Part shown: piece after piece, positions 7,638-16,093 of the stretch
How the letters are laid out: each line of letters starts with the position of its first letter
How positions within the stretch are numbered: the first letter of the stretch is position 1
Assembly: GCF_000442255.1 (NCBI RefSeq)
Contig: NZ_KE557273.1
Span: forward strand, 862,950-926,949
DNA length: 64,000 bases
Reading direction: 5' to 3'
Source of the DNA: Salipiger mucosus DSM 16094
GTDB taxonomy: Bacteria > Pseudomonadota > Alphaproteobacteria > Rhodobacterales > Rhodobacteraceae
Notes under the pieces: model-generated
Databases searched by the model: none
What the model saw: only the letters and a program-made list of their open reading frames with translations
Told to the model about the DNA's origin: nothing
Translations under genes and position numbers: made by a program

Positions 7638-9528
7638 CGATCACCCGGTTGAGGTCATTTTGAAGGCTGCACGACGGTACATGGTGCCGCTCTATCAGCG
7701 CAAGTACCAGTGGGACGACAACGATCTGACGCCCTTCTGGGAAGACGTCTCCGCGAAGGCATCGGAGGTGTTGGAAGGTGCAAGCAAGTTTGAGCATTAC
7801 ATGGGCGCGCTGATCCTCGCCCCAGTTGATAGCGGCGCAAAATATGCCTTCACCCCGACAGTGCAGGTCGTGGATGGCCAGCAGCGATTGACCACCTTTC
7901 AACTGTTTCTCGCCGCGCTGCGAGAGGTGGCACGACATCACGGGCAGCATGACTTCATCGACCACATCAACGGCTATTTGACCAATGTGCCTCAAAGCAA
8001 AGACACTGACCCGCTGACGCGGTTCAAGTTGACCCCGACCCCCATTGACCGTGATCTGTTCCACGACATCATCGATTTGACGGCAAAGGAAGCCGACAAG
8101 AAGTACGCCTCTCTTTTCCATGGCAGGCGGATTCCCAAAAATCGGCCACAGAAGGCGTATCGCGCCTATCACCTGTTCCGCCAGTGGATCGAAGATTTCG
8201 TCCAGCACGGCCCGCAGGACTTCGAGGGCGGCTCAGACGAGCCAGAAGACGCCGAGGATCATATCGACGAGGGTATCACGCCCGAGGACGTGTCGGCGCG
8301 TCTGGAGGCGCTCTTGAGCGCGCTGCTGGATCGTTTGAAGCTGGTGGTCATCACGCTTGGCGAAAGCGATGACGCTCAGGTGATCTTCGAGACGTTAAAC
8401 TCGAAGGGCAAGCCACTGTTAGCGATGGACCTCGTTCGCAACAACATCTTCCACCGCGCCGAGAAGCAGAAGGCCAAGGTTGAGACGCTGTACAAAAAGC
8501 TGTGGGACCCGCTCGATCACCCGTGGTGGCGTGAGCCTGCACCGAATGCGCGCCCCACGCGTCCGCGCCTCGATCATTTCCTTGCGCACATGCTCGCCGC
8601 CGAAACCGGCCAGAAGATTTCGATCCGCGAACTATACGCCGAGTATCGAGATTTCGCTGTGCCAAAGGGTCGCCCGCGTTTCGAGAACGTCGAGGATGAA
8701 CTGAAGCTGCTTGAGAAGTATGCGCCCGTCTATCGCACACTAGAGGGCAAAGAGGATTGCGATCCGTCCCTGAAATGGCTTGGGCGAAAGTTGACGACAT
8801 GGCAGGTGACCACCGTTTACCCGGTGGCCTTGCAGATGGGGCAGGAGGACTTGCCGCCAGAGGAACGGGAGCAACTAGCGCAACTGATCTACTCCTATCT
8901 GGTGCGCCGAACGCTCTGCAATCTGACGACGAAGAACCTCAACAAGGTGTTCCAATCTATTGCCGCTGAGTTCCTTGAGAACGGCGTGTCCGTTGCAAGC
9001 TTCAAGGGCTACTTCTCGAAGAAGGCGGGGGTAAGCAGCCGGTTCCCGACCGACCGCGACGTTCGGTACGGCATCTTGAACGAGAATGCCTATGCGATTT
9101 CGCCGCGCCCACGACTGACGGACATCCTGTGGGAACTGGAACTCGCCAGCAGGTCGAAACTTGCCGAGCAATCCGACCAGCCCCCGAACCTGTGGGTCGA
9201 GCATGTCATGCCGCGGTCGTGGGGTAACGACTGGCCCTACGAGGATGGGACGATCGGGCACCATGCAGATGGTGATGAATATGCCATCGCGCGCAACGCC
9301 ATCCTGCACACGCTGGGCAACCTCACGCTGTTGACGGGCGGCCTGAACATCTCGTCGGGGAACAAGGGTTTTGATGAGAAGAAGGCAAAGTTCGCCGAAC
9401 ACACTGGCTTGTTCCTCAATAAGTGGTTCACCGGGAAAACGCGCTGGACCGAAAATGAAATCCGCGAGCGAGGCGAACGGTTCGCAGACCTTGCCGTTTC
9501 GCGCTGGGTCGGATTGGACGGAAGCTGA
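7627..9528 (+). CDS. GmrSD-like type IV restriction protein (DUF262 + DUF1524)
   Basis: 633 residues from ATG 7627, chosen over 7600 because GGGAG lies at good spacing before it. The DUF262 part has QRKYQW (24-29) and DGQQRLTT (83-90), typical of the ParB-like NTP-binding domain; the DUF1524 part (~residues 520-600) has EHVMPRSW and a later HTLGNLTLLTGGLN segment, an HNH-type nuclease site. GmrSD proteins cut phage DNA carrying modified bases. Both domains are in one chain and look intact. It ends the defence block just before tRNA-Phe. Confidence 0.85.
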   Translation: MDADDHPVEVILKAARRYMVPLYQRKYQWDDNDLTPFWEDVSAKASEVLEGASKFEHYMGALILAPVDSGAKYAFTPTVQVVDGQQRLTTFQLFLAALREVARHHGQHDFIDHINGYLTNVPQSKDTDPLTRFKLTPTPIDRDLFHDIIDLTAKEADKKYASLFHGRRIPKNRPQKAYRAYHLFRQWIEDFVQHGPQDFEGGSDEPEDAEDHIDEGITPEDVSARLEALLSALLDRLKLVVITLGESDDAQVIFETLNSKGKPLLAMDLVRNNIFHRAEKQKAKVETLYKKLWDPLDHPWWREPAPNARPTRPRLDHFLAHMLAAETGQKISIRELYAEYRDFAVPKGRPRFENVEDELKLLEKYAPVYRTLEGKEDCDPSLKWLGRKLTTWQVTTVYPVALQMGQEDLPPEEREQLAQLIYSYLVRRTLCNLTTKNLNKVFQSIAAEFLENGVSVASFKGYFSKKAGVSSRFPTDRDVRYGILNENAYAISPRPRLTDILWELELASRSKLAEQSDQPPNLWVEHVMPRSWGNDWPYEDGTIGHHADGDEYAIARNAILHTLGNLTLLTGGLNISSGNKGFDEKKAKFAEHTGLFLNKWFTGKTRWTENEIRERGERFADLAVSRWVGLDGS

Positions 9529-9673
9529 CTATTTCAACAACACAACAACGCTGAACATGCCGCATGGATCGGCAACGAGTCCGACATGCTACCCAAATGA
9601 TACCCACGGCAAAATATCTGCCTATCTAGCGACAATGGCGACGCGACAAGACATTGTTTTAATTTGATTTAAA

Positions 9674-9748
9674 TGGTGCCCGGGGGCGGAATCGAACCAC
9701 CGACACGAGGATTTTCAATCCACTGCTCTACCCCTGAGCTACCCGGGC
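9674..9748 (-). tRNA. tRNA-Phe (GAA)
   Basis: Read on the minus strand, the acceptor arms GCCCGGG and CCCGGGC pair fully, followed by discriminator A and an encoded CCA. The T arm carries GGTTCGATTCC, and the anticodon loop reads TTGAAAA, giving anticodon GAA. The 3' end faces the accessory island on the left, the usual geometry when an element integrates into a tRNA gene. The 9529-9673 interval holds no gene. Confidence 0.92.
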
Positions 9749-9896
9749 ACCGGGGAAGGGCGCTGCCCTTCGGGTGCAGCGGGGATAGCCGACGCTCCGG
9801 GGAGTGTCCAGAGGGTTTTGAAGGAAAATCCCGCCACCGGCGCCCGTGGCATCATGATGCTTTTCTCCGGGAGCCAGCAGGGGTAGACGAGAGCGC

Positions 9897-10955
9897 ATGG
9901 CGCTGCGCTTCACCTCTCTCGACCAGATCCTGTCGCACGGGTTCGACACCGTCATCGACGTCCGCAGCCCGGCCGAATTCGCCGAGGATCACGTGCCCGG
10001 CGCGATCAACCTGCCGGTGCTCGACAACGAGGAGCGCGCCCGCGTCGGCACGATCTACAAGCAGCAGTCGCCCTTCCTCGCGCGCAAGCTCGGGGCCGCG
10101 CTGGTGTTCCGCAACGCGGCCGCGCATATCGAGGGGCCGCTCGCTCATCATGAAGGCGGCTGGCGGCCGCTGGTCTATTGCTGGCGGGGCGGTCAGCGCT
10201 CTGGGGCGCTCACCTGGATGCTGCAGCAGATCGGCTGGCGGGCAGATGTGGTCGAGGGCGGGTACCGAACCTACCGGCGGCTCGTGAGCCATGCGCTTTA
10301 CGACGCCCCGCTGCGGCACAGGCTGGTTCAACTTGGTGGGCACACAGGCACGGCCAAGACCGCATTGCTGCCGCGGCTCGAGTCGCGCGGGCTGCAGGTG
10401 ATCGACCTCGAAGGGCTGGCGCGGCATCGCGGCTCGCTCTTGGGAGACATGCCGGGTGGACAGCCGAGCCAGAAGGAATTCGAGACGAACCTGGCCGTGG
10501 CGCTCGAGCGGCTCGATCCGGCACGGCCAGTGGTGGTCGAGGCCGAGAGCAGCAAGATCGGGCAGATCCTTCTGCCGCCATCGCTCTGGGCCGCGATGAA
10601 GGATGCGCCCTGGATCGAGGTCTCGGCGCCCATTGATGAACGCGCGGCCTACCTCGATGCGGCCTATGACGACATCCTGTCGGACGGCGAGCGGCTCAAG
10701 GCGCAGCTGGCGCCGCTGCGCTATCATCGCGGGCATGCGCTGGTCGACGCTTGGGAGGGCCTGATCGACGCGGGCGAGCGGATCGCGCTCTGCCGCTCGC
10801 TGGCCGCCGATCATTATGACCCGGCCTACGACAAGTCGATGTCCGCCGTGCGCCCCTCCGTCCTGCAGCGCTTCGAGGCCGACAGCCTCGACGGTGCCGG
10901 TCTCGACGCGCTGGCCGACCGCATTGCCGAGGGGCTTCAGACCACCGAAATCTGA
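9897..10955 (+). CDS. mnmH: tRNA 2-selenouridine synthase
   Basis: 352 residues. An N-terminal rhodanese domain carries the active cysteine C95 in VYCWRGGQRS, and a P-loop domain has GGHTGTAKT at about 147-155. MnmH (SelU, YbbB) replaces the sulfur of 2-thiouridine at the wobble base of some tRNAs with selenium via a geranylated intermediate, using selenophosphate made by SelD. The neighbouring convergent gene encodes a SelD fusion, overlapping its end by 19 bases, which supports a local selenium-modification module. Confidence 0.93.
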   Translation: MALRFTSLDQILSHGFDTVIDVRSPAEFAEDHVPGAINLPVLDNEERARVGTIYKQQSPFLARKLGAALVFRNAAAHIEGPLAHHEGGWRPLVYCWRGGQRSGALTWMLQQIGWRADVVEGGYRTYRRLVSHALYDAPLRHRLVQLGGHTGTAKTALLPRLESRGLQVIDLEGLARHRGSLLGDMPGGQPSQKEFETNLAVALERLDPARPVVVEAESSKIGQILLPPSLWAAMKDAPWIEVSAPIDERAAYLDAAYDDILSDGERLKAQLAPLRYHRGHALVDAWEGLIDAGERIALCRSLAADHYDPAYDKSMSAVRPSVLQRFEADSLDGAGLDALADRIAEGLQTTEI

Positions 10956-13094
10956 CCCGGCCGGCTGGTGAGCCGGCCGATGCAGGCGGCAGTGACGCCG
11001 GCCGCGTGCAGCGCCGCGAGCGCCGCCGGACCGTCGGGAACCGCCGCGAGCAGACCGCCGGCGGTCTGCGGATCGAAAAGCAGGTCGGCGCGCGGCCCCT
11101 CGGGCAGGCCCGGCAGGGCCTCGCGGTTGCGTGGATAAAGGGTCGAGCGCACGCCCCGCGCCGAGAGTGTTGCGGCGCCCTCCAGCAGCGGCACGCCGGC
11201 GAGGTCGATCTCCGCACCCGTGCCAGAGGCCGCGCAGATGTTGGCGAGATGGCCGGCCAGGCCGAAGCCGGTGACGTCGGTCATCGCATGGGCATCGCGC
11301 AGCGCGCGGGCGGCGTCTGTCTGCGGGGCGGTCATGCGGTCCATGGCTGCGGCGATCCACGCGCCTTCCGCCTGGCCCGCCATCTCTGCGGCCATGAGCA
11401 CGCCGGTGCCCAGCGGCTTGGTCAGGATCAGCGCATCGCCGGGCCGGCCGCCGGCAAGCGTGATCGGATCGCGCTCGCAAAGCCCGGTGATGGTGAAGCC
11501 GATGGTCATCTCGGCGCCCATCGAGGAATGGCCGCCGACGATCTCGGCGCCGGTCTCGCGGAAGATGCCCGAGGCGGCGTCGAGGATCTCGGTCAGCGTG
11601 CGTTCGGCCAGCGCTTCGGACATGCGGGGCAGGACGAGGTTGGCGGTCGCGGCCTGCGGTGCGGCACCCATGGCCCAGATGTCGCCAAGCGCGTGGACGG
11701 CCGCGATGCGGGCCATGACCCAGGGATCCTCGACGAAGGCGCGCAGATGGTCGGTTGTCATCACCTGCCGCTGCCCGCCCACGGTGAGCAGGGCCGCGTC
11801 GTCGCCGGGCAGGGCGGTAATGTCGTCGCGCGCGGAGGGTGGCAGGCGGTCCAGCGCAGCCGCGAGGGCACCGCTGCCCACCTTGGCGCCGCAGCCGCCG
11901 CACATGGGTTTGCCCCCAAGCGCCTCCTCGGCCCCGGCGGCACGAGGCACGGGCAGGGCGGGCGTCGCCATGGCGGGCAACTCGTGGAATCGGTCCATGA
12001 AGCGGCGGTCGATGCGGTCCTTCCACCGCCACATGAGCGGGCCCGAGAGGGCGAGGCCGAAGCGATTCCCCAGCGCGGACCGTTCGCCCAGCGAGATCAG
12101 CTTGAGATAGTCGCGCTGCGGCTTGTATGAGCGCAGGTCGTTGGTGCCGGCGAGGCGGGCGCGCAGGTTGTCGAGGAGCACCGGAGCCTGCCGCACGGCG
12201 TAGACCCCGGCCTTTGGGCGGGGCGTGTCCGCCATGTGAGCGCAGTCGCCGCAGGCGAAGACATTTTCCGCCGAGCTTTGCAGCGTGGGGGCCACGCGGA
12301 TGAAACCGTCGTGCAGGTCGAGGCCGGTTCGCGTCATCCAGCCATGCGGCCGTGCACCCGCCGCGCCCGTGACGAAGTCGGCCTCGATCCCGCGGCCGTC
12401 TACGAGTTCCAGCCCCTCGGCCGTGACACGCGCGATCGGGGCGTCTTCCACGAGGGTCACGCCTTGCGCCTCGAGAGCGGCACGCAGCCGCGACGCGGCG
12501 GGCGCGCGCAGGGTCGCGAGGGCCGTGCCGCTGTCGACGAGGTGCACCTGTGCCGGACGGCGGGCCTGTCGCAGCGCGTGGGCCATGGCCATCGAAAGCT
12601 CCGCACCCGCGACTCCGCCACCGATCGACGGCGACCGAGGCAGGACCCGTGCCCTCGCGGTAATGCGCCCAGCGGGTGGCGAAGGAGCCGAGAGGCTTGG
12701 CAGGCACCGCGTGCTCGGCAAAGCCCGGCAGGTCGGGCATGGCCGAGGTGATGCCGACGTCGACCGAGGCCACGTCATAGGCCACCGGCGGGCGGCCGGG
12801 CACATGAACCTGGCCGCGCAACGGGTCGATCCCCTCGGCCGCGCCGAGGATGACGCGCGCGCCCGCGAAGCGCGCGAGACGGACGAGGTCGATGTCCAGG
12901 TCCGCGCGCGCGTAGTGACCAGCAACGAAGCCCGGCAGCATGCCGGAGTAGGGCGCGGTGGGCCCGGGGTTGATCAGCGTCACCCGCGCGCCGGGCAGCG
13001 GCTTCATGCCCCACATGCGCAGGACCAGTGCATGGGTGTGTCCGCCGCCGATCAGCACGAGGTCGCGGGTCAGGGGCAGGGAGGGGTCTTGCAT
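10937..13094 (-). CDS. selD: FAD-dependent oxidoreductase-selenophosphate synthase (SelD) fusion, frameshifted
   Basis: The N-terminal half is an NDH-like FAD domain beginning LIGGGHTHALVL and the C-terminal half is SelD, with the catalytic C-G-A-K set in MCGGCGAKV (Cys, not selenocysteine, and the conserved Lys), plus GDDAAL and GHSSMGAEM. SelD makes selenophosphate from selenide and ATP; the FAD domain may supply reduced selenium. The reading frame shifts by one base near 12626: upstream the frame reads ...PASVAV and only the other frame continues IGGGVAGAE, the second dinucleotide-binding motif. Removing one base there joins both halves. It may be a sequence error or a real inactivation. 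Confidence 0.85.
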
Positions 13095-13192
13095 CGGCGG
13101 GTCTCCTTCTGGGAGAGCCCTTTAGCATGCAGGATCGGCGGCGCCCATGCGCCCGGAGCGCGCGCCCGATGCGTCCCGCGAGAGGGACCGCC

Positions 13193-13888
13193 TCAGATGG
13201 AGACCTTTGCCAGCAGCTCGTCGCGGCCGATCTCGCCGGCGCGACCGGAGAGTGCGACCTCGCCGCGGGTCACGGCGACGAAGCTGTCGGCCAGGTCCCA
13301 CATGAAGTCGAAATACTGCTCGACCAGCACCACCGCCATCTCGCCGCCGTCGCGCAGCTGCGCGATCACCCGTCCGATCTGCTGGATGATGTTCGGCTGG
13401 ATGCCCTCGGTCGGCTCGTCCAGCAACAGCACGCGCGGCCGCGTGATGAGCGCCCGCGCGATGGCAAGCTGCTGCTGCTGCCCGCCCGAAAGGTCGCCGC
13501 CCCGGCGGTTCAGGAAGTCCTTGAGGATCGGGAAGAGCTCGAAGATGTGCTCGGGCACGCCGTGCTCGGCCCGGTCGAGGCAGGCAAAGCCGGTCTCGAG
13601 GTTTTCCTGTACGGTCATCAGCGGAAAGATCTCGCGCCCCTGCGGGACGTAGGCGATGCCCGCGCGCGCCGCCTGGAAGGCGTTGAGGTGGCCCAGCGGT
13701 CGGCCGTCGAGCGTGATGCTGCCCCCCGAGTAGGGATGCCGCCCGGCAATGGCCTTGAGGAGCGAGGTCTTGCCCACGCCGTTCGTTCCGGTCACGGCGG
13801 TGACCTTGCCCGCCTCGGCGCCGAGCGAAATCCCGTGCAGGATCTGGCTCTGTCCGTAATGCAGGGTAAGGTTCTCGACACTCAGCAT
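13193..13888 (-). CDS. urtE: urea ABC transporter ATP-binding protein UrtE
   Basis: 231-residue ATPase with Walker A GTNGVGKT (34-41), signature LSGGQQQQ and Walker B LLLDEP, followed by the EGIQPNIIQQI segment typical of UrtE. It powers uptake of urea together with UrtD through the UrtBC permeases and the UrtA binding protein. It is the last gene of the urtABCDE set, 73 bases after urtD. No urease genes are next to the operon in this window. Confidence 0.93.
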   Translation of the reverse strand: MLSVENLTLHYGQSQILHGISLGAEAGKVTAVTGTNGVGKTSLLKAIAGRHPYSGGSITLDGRPLGHLNAFQAARAGIAYVPQGREIFPLMTVQENLETGFACLDRAEHGVPEHIFELFPILKDFLNRRGGDLSGGQQQQLAIARALITRPRVLLLDEPTEGIQPNIIQQIGRVIAQLRDGGEMAVVLVEQYFDFMWDLADSFVAVTRGEVALSGRAGEIGRDELLAKVSI

Positions 13889-13961
13889 CGGTCAACTCCC
13901 GTCGCGAATTCCTTGGAAGGAACTTGCAGATCAATTCCAAAAGACGTGCGCCCGCTCATGA

Positions 13962-14702
13962 TCAGCGTCCCAGGTAGACGTCGATGACCTGGCTGTCCGA
14001 GGTCACGTGGTCCAGCGAGCCTTCGGCCAGGACCGAGCCCTCGTGCAGCACGGTCACCTTGCAGTTCAGCCTGCGGACGAATTCCATGTCGTGTTCGACC
14101 ACCACCACCGCGTGCTTCTCGGCGGCGCGGCGCAGCAGGTCCGTGGTGTGCTCGCGCTCGGCCGGGGTCATGCCGGCGGCGGGTTCGTCCACCAGCAGCA
14201 GGCGCGGGGCCTGCGCCAGCAGCATCCCGATCTCGAGCCACTGCTTCTGGCCGTGGCTCAGCTCGCCCGCCGGGCGGGCCAGCTCTGCCGTGAGCCCGAT
14301 CTCCTCTGCGATGGATTCGATCCGCGCGGCGCCCTCGCTGTTCTTGCGGTAGAGCAGCACGTCGAACGGACTGCGCTTGTTCTTCAGCGCCATCGCGAGA
14401 TTTTCGCGCACCGACTGCGCTTCGAAGACTGTGGGCTTCTGGAACTTGCGGCCGACGCCGGCGCGGGCGATGTCGCTTTCGCTCATCTTGAGCAGCGAGT
14501 ACGAGCGTTCGCCGTAGATGACACGACCCTCGTCGGGCCGGGTCTTGCCGGTGATGATGTCCATGAACGTGGTCTTGCCGGCGCCGTTCGGCCCGATGAT
14601 GGCGCGCAGTTCCGGCTCGCCGATCTGGAAGCTCAGGTTGTTGATCGCCTTGAAGCCGTCGAAGCTGACCGAGACGCCGGACATTTCGAGAAGGGTGCTC
14701 AT
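13962..14702 (-). CDS. urtD: urea ABC transporter ATP-binding protein UrtD
   Basis: 246 residues starting MSTLLEMSGVSVSFDG; Walker A GPNGAGKT (37-44), the variant signature LSHGQKQ and Walker B LLLVDEP. The extended segment ARAGVGRKFQKPTVFE is typical of LivG/UrtD ATPases. The start was placed where ATG overlaps the urtC stop by ATGA (14699-14702), a coupling pattern, rather than at earlier in-frame codons that run through urtC. Confidence 0.93.
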   Translation of the reverse strand: MSTLLEMSGVSVSFDGFKAINNLSFQIGEPELRAIIGPNGAGKTTFMDIITGKTRPDEGRVIYGERSYSLLKMSESDIARAGVGRKFQKPTVFEAQSVRENLAMALKNKRSPFDVLLYRKNSEGAARIESIAEEIGLTAELARPAGELSHGQKQWLEIGMLLAQAPRLLLVDEPAAGMTPAEREHTTDLLRRAAEKHAVVVVEHDMEFVRRLNCKVTVLHEGSVLAEGSLDHVTSDSQVIDVYLGR

Positions 14703-15943
14703 TTCTCTTCCTCCCCTTCGGACTTGCGTCGCGCGCCCTTGTCGGGGCCATAGCCGCCCACGCGGGCCGGCATGACCGGGTGGGTCCGGCCCATCAGGTC
14801 GAAGAGCCCGCCGATGCCCTTGGGCGCCAGCAGCGTGACCGCGACGAAGCTCACGCCCAGCAGGACGAGCCACCAGTCGGTCCACTGGATCGTGTAGAAG
14901 CCGAGCGGGATGTCGGGTGCGCCGCCGCTGGTGAACCAGGACGACAGCAGCGAGACCACGCCCGCGCCGATCGCCGCGCCGTAGAGCCGGCCGCGACCGC
15001 CGATGGCGACCCAGACCGCGAGGTAGATCGAGGCGATGGGCGCGATCTCGTTGGGATTGATGATGCCGGCCTGCGGGTAGTAGAGCGCGCCGGCGATGCC
15101 GGCGACGATGCCGGTCAGGGTGAAGACGAAGAGCTTGTAGCTCTCGACGTGGTAGCCGAGGAAACGCACCCGGCTTTCGTTGTCGCGGATGCCGCGGATG
15201 ACCGAGCCCATCTTGCCCGAGACCACCCAGGCAAAGAGCAGGTAACCCGCCGCCAGCGCCGCGGCCGAGCCCCAGAAGAACCAGATCGAGACCAGGCTCT
15301 GCGGCACGGCATCGAGGCCCGGCAGGTTCTGCAGGCCGGAAAGCCCGTTGTTGCCGCGCAGCCCGCTGTCGTTCTGGAAGAGGTAGAGCGAGAGCGCGAG
15401 CGTCATGGCCTGCGTCAGGATCGACAGGTAGACGCCGGTGACGCGGCTGCGGAAGGCGAGCCAGCCGAAGACGAGGGCCAGGATCCCGGGCACCAGCACC
15501 ACCAGCGCCATCTGCGCCCAGAAGCTGGAGGCAAAGAACCAGATCGCGGGAAACTCCGAGGCGCCCACCACGCCGAAGATCTGCGTGCCGACGGCGTCGT
15601 GGATCTCCTGCGGCGTCGGGGGGATCGCGGCGGCGGCGAGGCTTTCGGCGACGATGATCTCGGTCCGCGCGTACATCAGCCACATGCCGATCATGTAGCC
15701 GCCGAGCCCGAAGAAGGCCATGTGCCCGAGGCTGAGGATGCCCGTGTAGCCCCAGACCACGTCCATGGCGACGGCCACCAGCATCAGGCAGAGCGTGCGG
15801 CCCAGCGTCTTGACAAAGCTCGTGGAGATCGCGCCGGTGCCGGCGCCGGTCGAGAGCACGGTCACCACCAGGGTGAAGACCGCGAGGGCGAGCAGGAACC
15901 AGAAAATCGAGCGGTTCTCGGTGAGGAAGGTTTTGCGGGTCAT
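14699..15943 (-). CDS. urtC: urea ABC transporter permease UrtC
   Basis: 414-residue membrane protein of the LivM/branched-chain permease family, with an N-terminal membrane helix (about 14-33) and the conserved WGYTGILSLGHMAFFGLGGY loop near 64-83. With UrtB it forms the urea channel in the inner membrane. The C-terminal tail is charged (RRKSEGEEEK) and overlaps urtD. A 150-base gap separates it from urtB, unlike the tight spacing downstream. Confidence 0.93.
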   Translation of the reverse strand: MTRKTFLTENRSIFWFLLALAVFTLVVTVLSTGAGTGAISTSFVKTLGRTLCLMLVAVAMDVVWGYTGILSLGHMAFFGLGGYMIGMWLMYARTEIIVAESLAAAAIPPTPQEIHDAVGTQIFGVVGASEFPAIWFFASSFWAQMALVVLVPGILALVFGWLAFRSRVTGVYLSILTQAMTLALSLYLFQNDSGLRGNNGLSGLQNLPGLDAVPQSLVSIWFFWGSAAALAAGYLLFAWVVSGKMGSVIRGIRDNESRVRFLGYHVESYKLFVFTLTGIVAGIAGALYYPQAGIINPNEIAPIASIYLAVWVAIGGRGRLYGAAIGAGVVSLLSSWFTSGGAPDIPLGFYTIQWTDWWLVLLGVSFVAVTLLAPKGIGGLFDLMGRTHPVMPARVGGYGPDKGARRKSEGEEEK

Positions 15944-15997
15944 GGCATGGCCCTCGTCGGTTCGGGTTGCGCCGCGGCTGGGCCGCGTCGCCGGGGG

Positions 15998-16067
15998 GCG
16001 CGCGCCTGCGGCGCGCGCGGGCGTCCGCTGGCGCGAACGCCCGGTGCGTATTTGGAGAAAGATGAAG
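15998..16067. repeat. double hairpin plus conserved tail between urtB and urtC
   Basis: Two inverted repeats lie back to back: a perfect 9-bp stem with 3-base loop (15998-16018) and a 7-bp stem CGGGCGT/ACGCCCG (16018-16024 and 16037-16043). They are followed by GTATTTGGAGAAAGATGAAG (16048-16067). I recall similar stem-loop plus GTATTTGG(A)AAAGATGAAG units between genes in Rhodobacterales, so this may be a dispersed intergenic repeat; it could alter transcript stability inside the urt operon. Confidence 0.5.
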
Positions 16068-16093
16068 GGGCGGGAGCGGTTCTGGTCATCGGG

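Noticed and set aside
11880-11930. Selenocysteine in SelD
   Set aside because: The active position is an ordinary Cys codon in GGCGAK; no in-frame TGA is present there.
9852-13094. A 1080-codon minus-strand frame
   Set aside because: Only the first part (to about 12630) is protein-like; the rest is the wrong frame of the SelD fusion gene and the antisense of mnmH.
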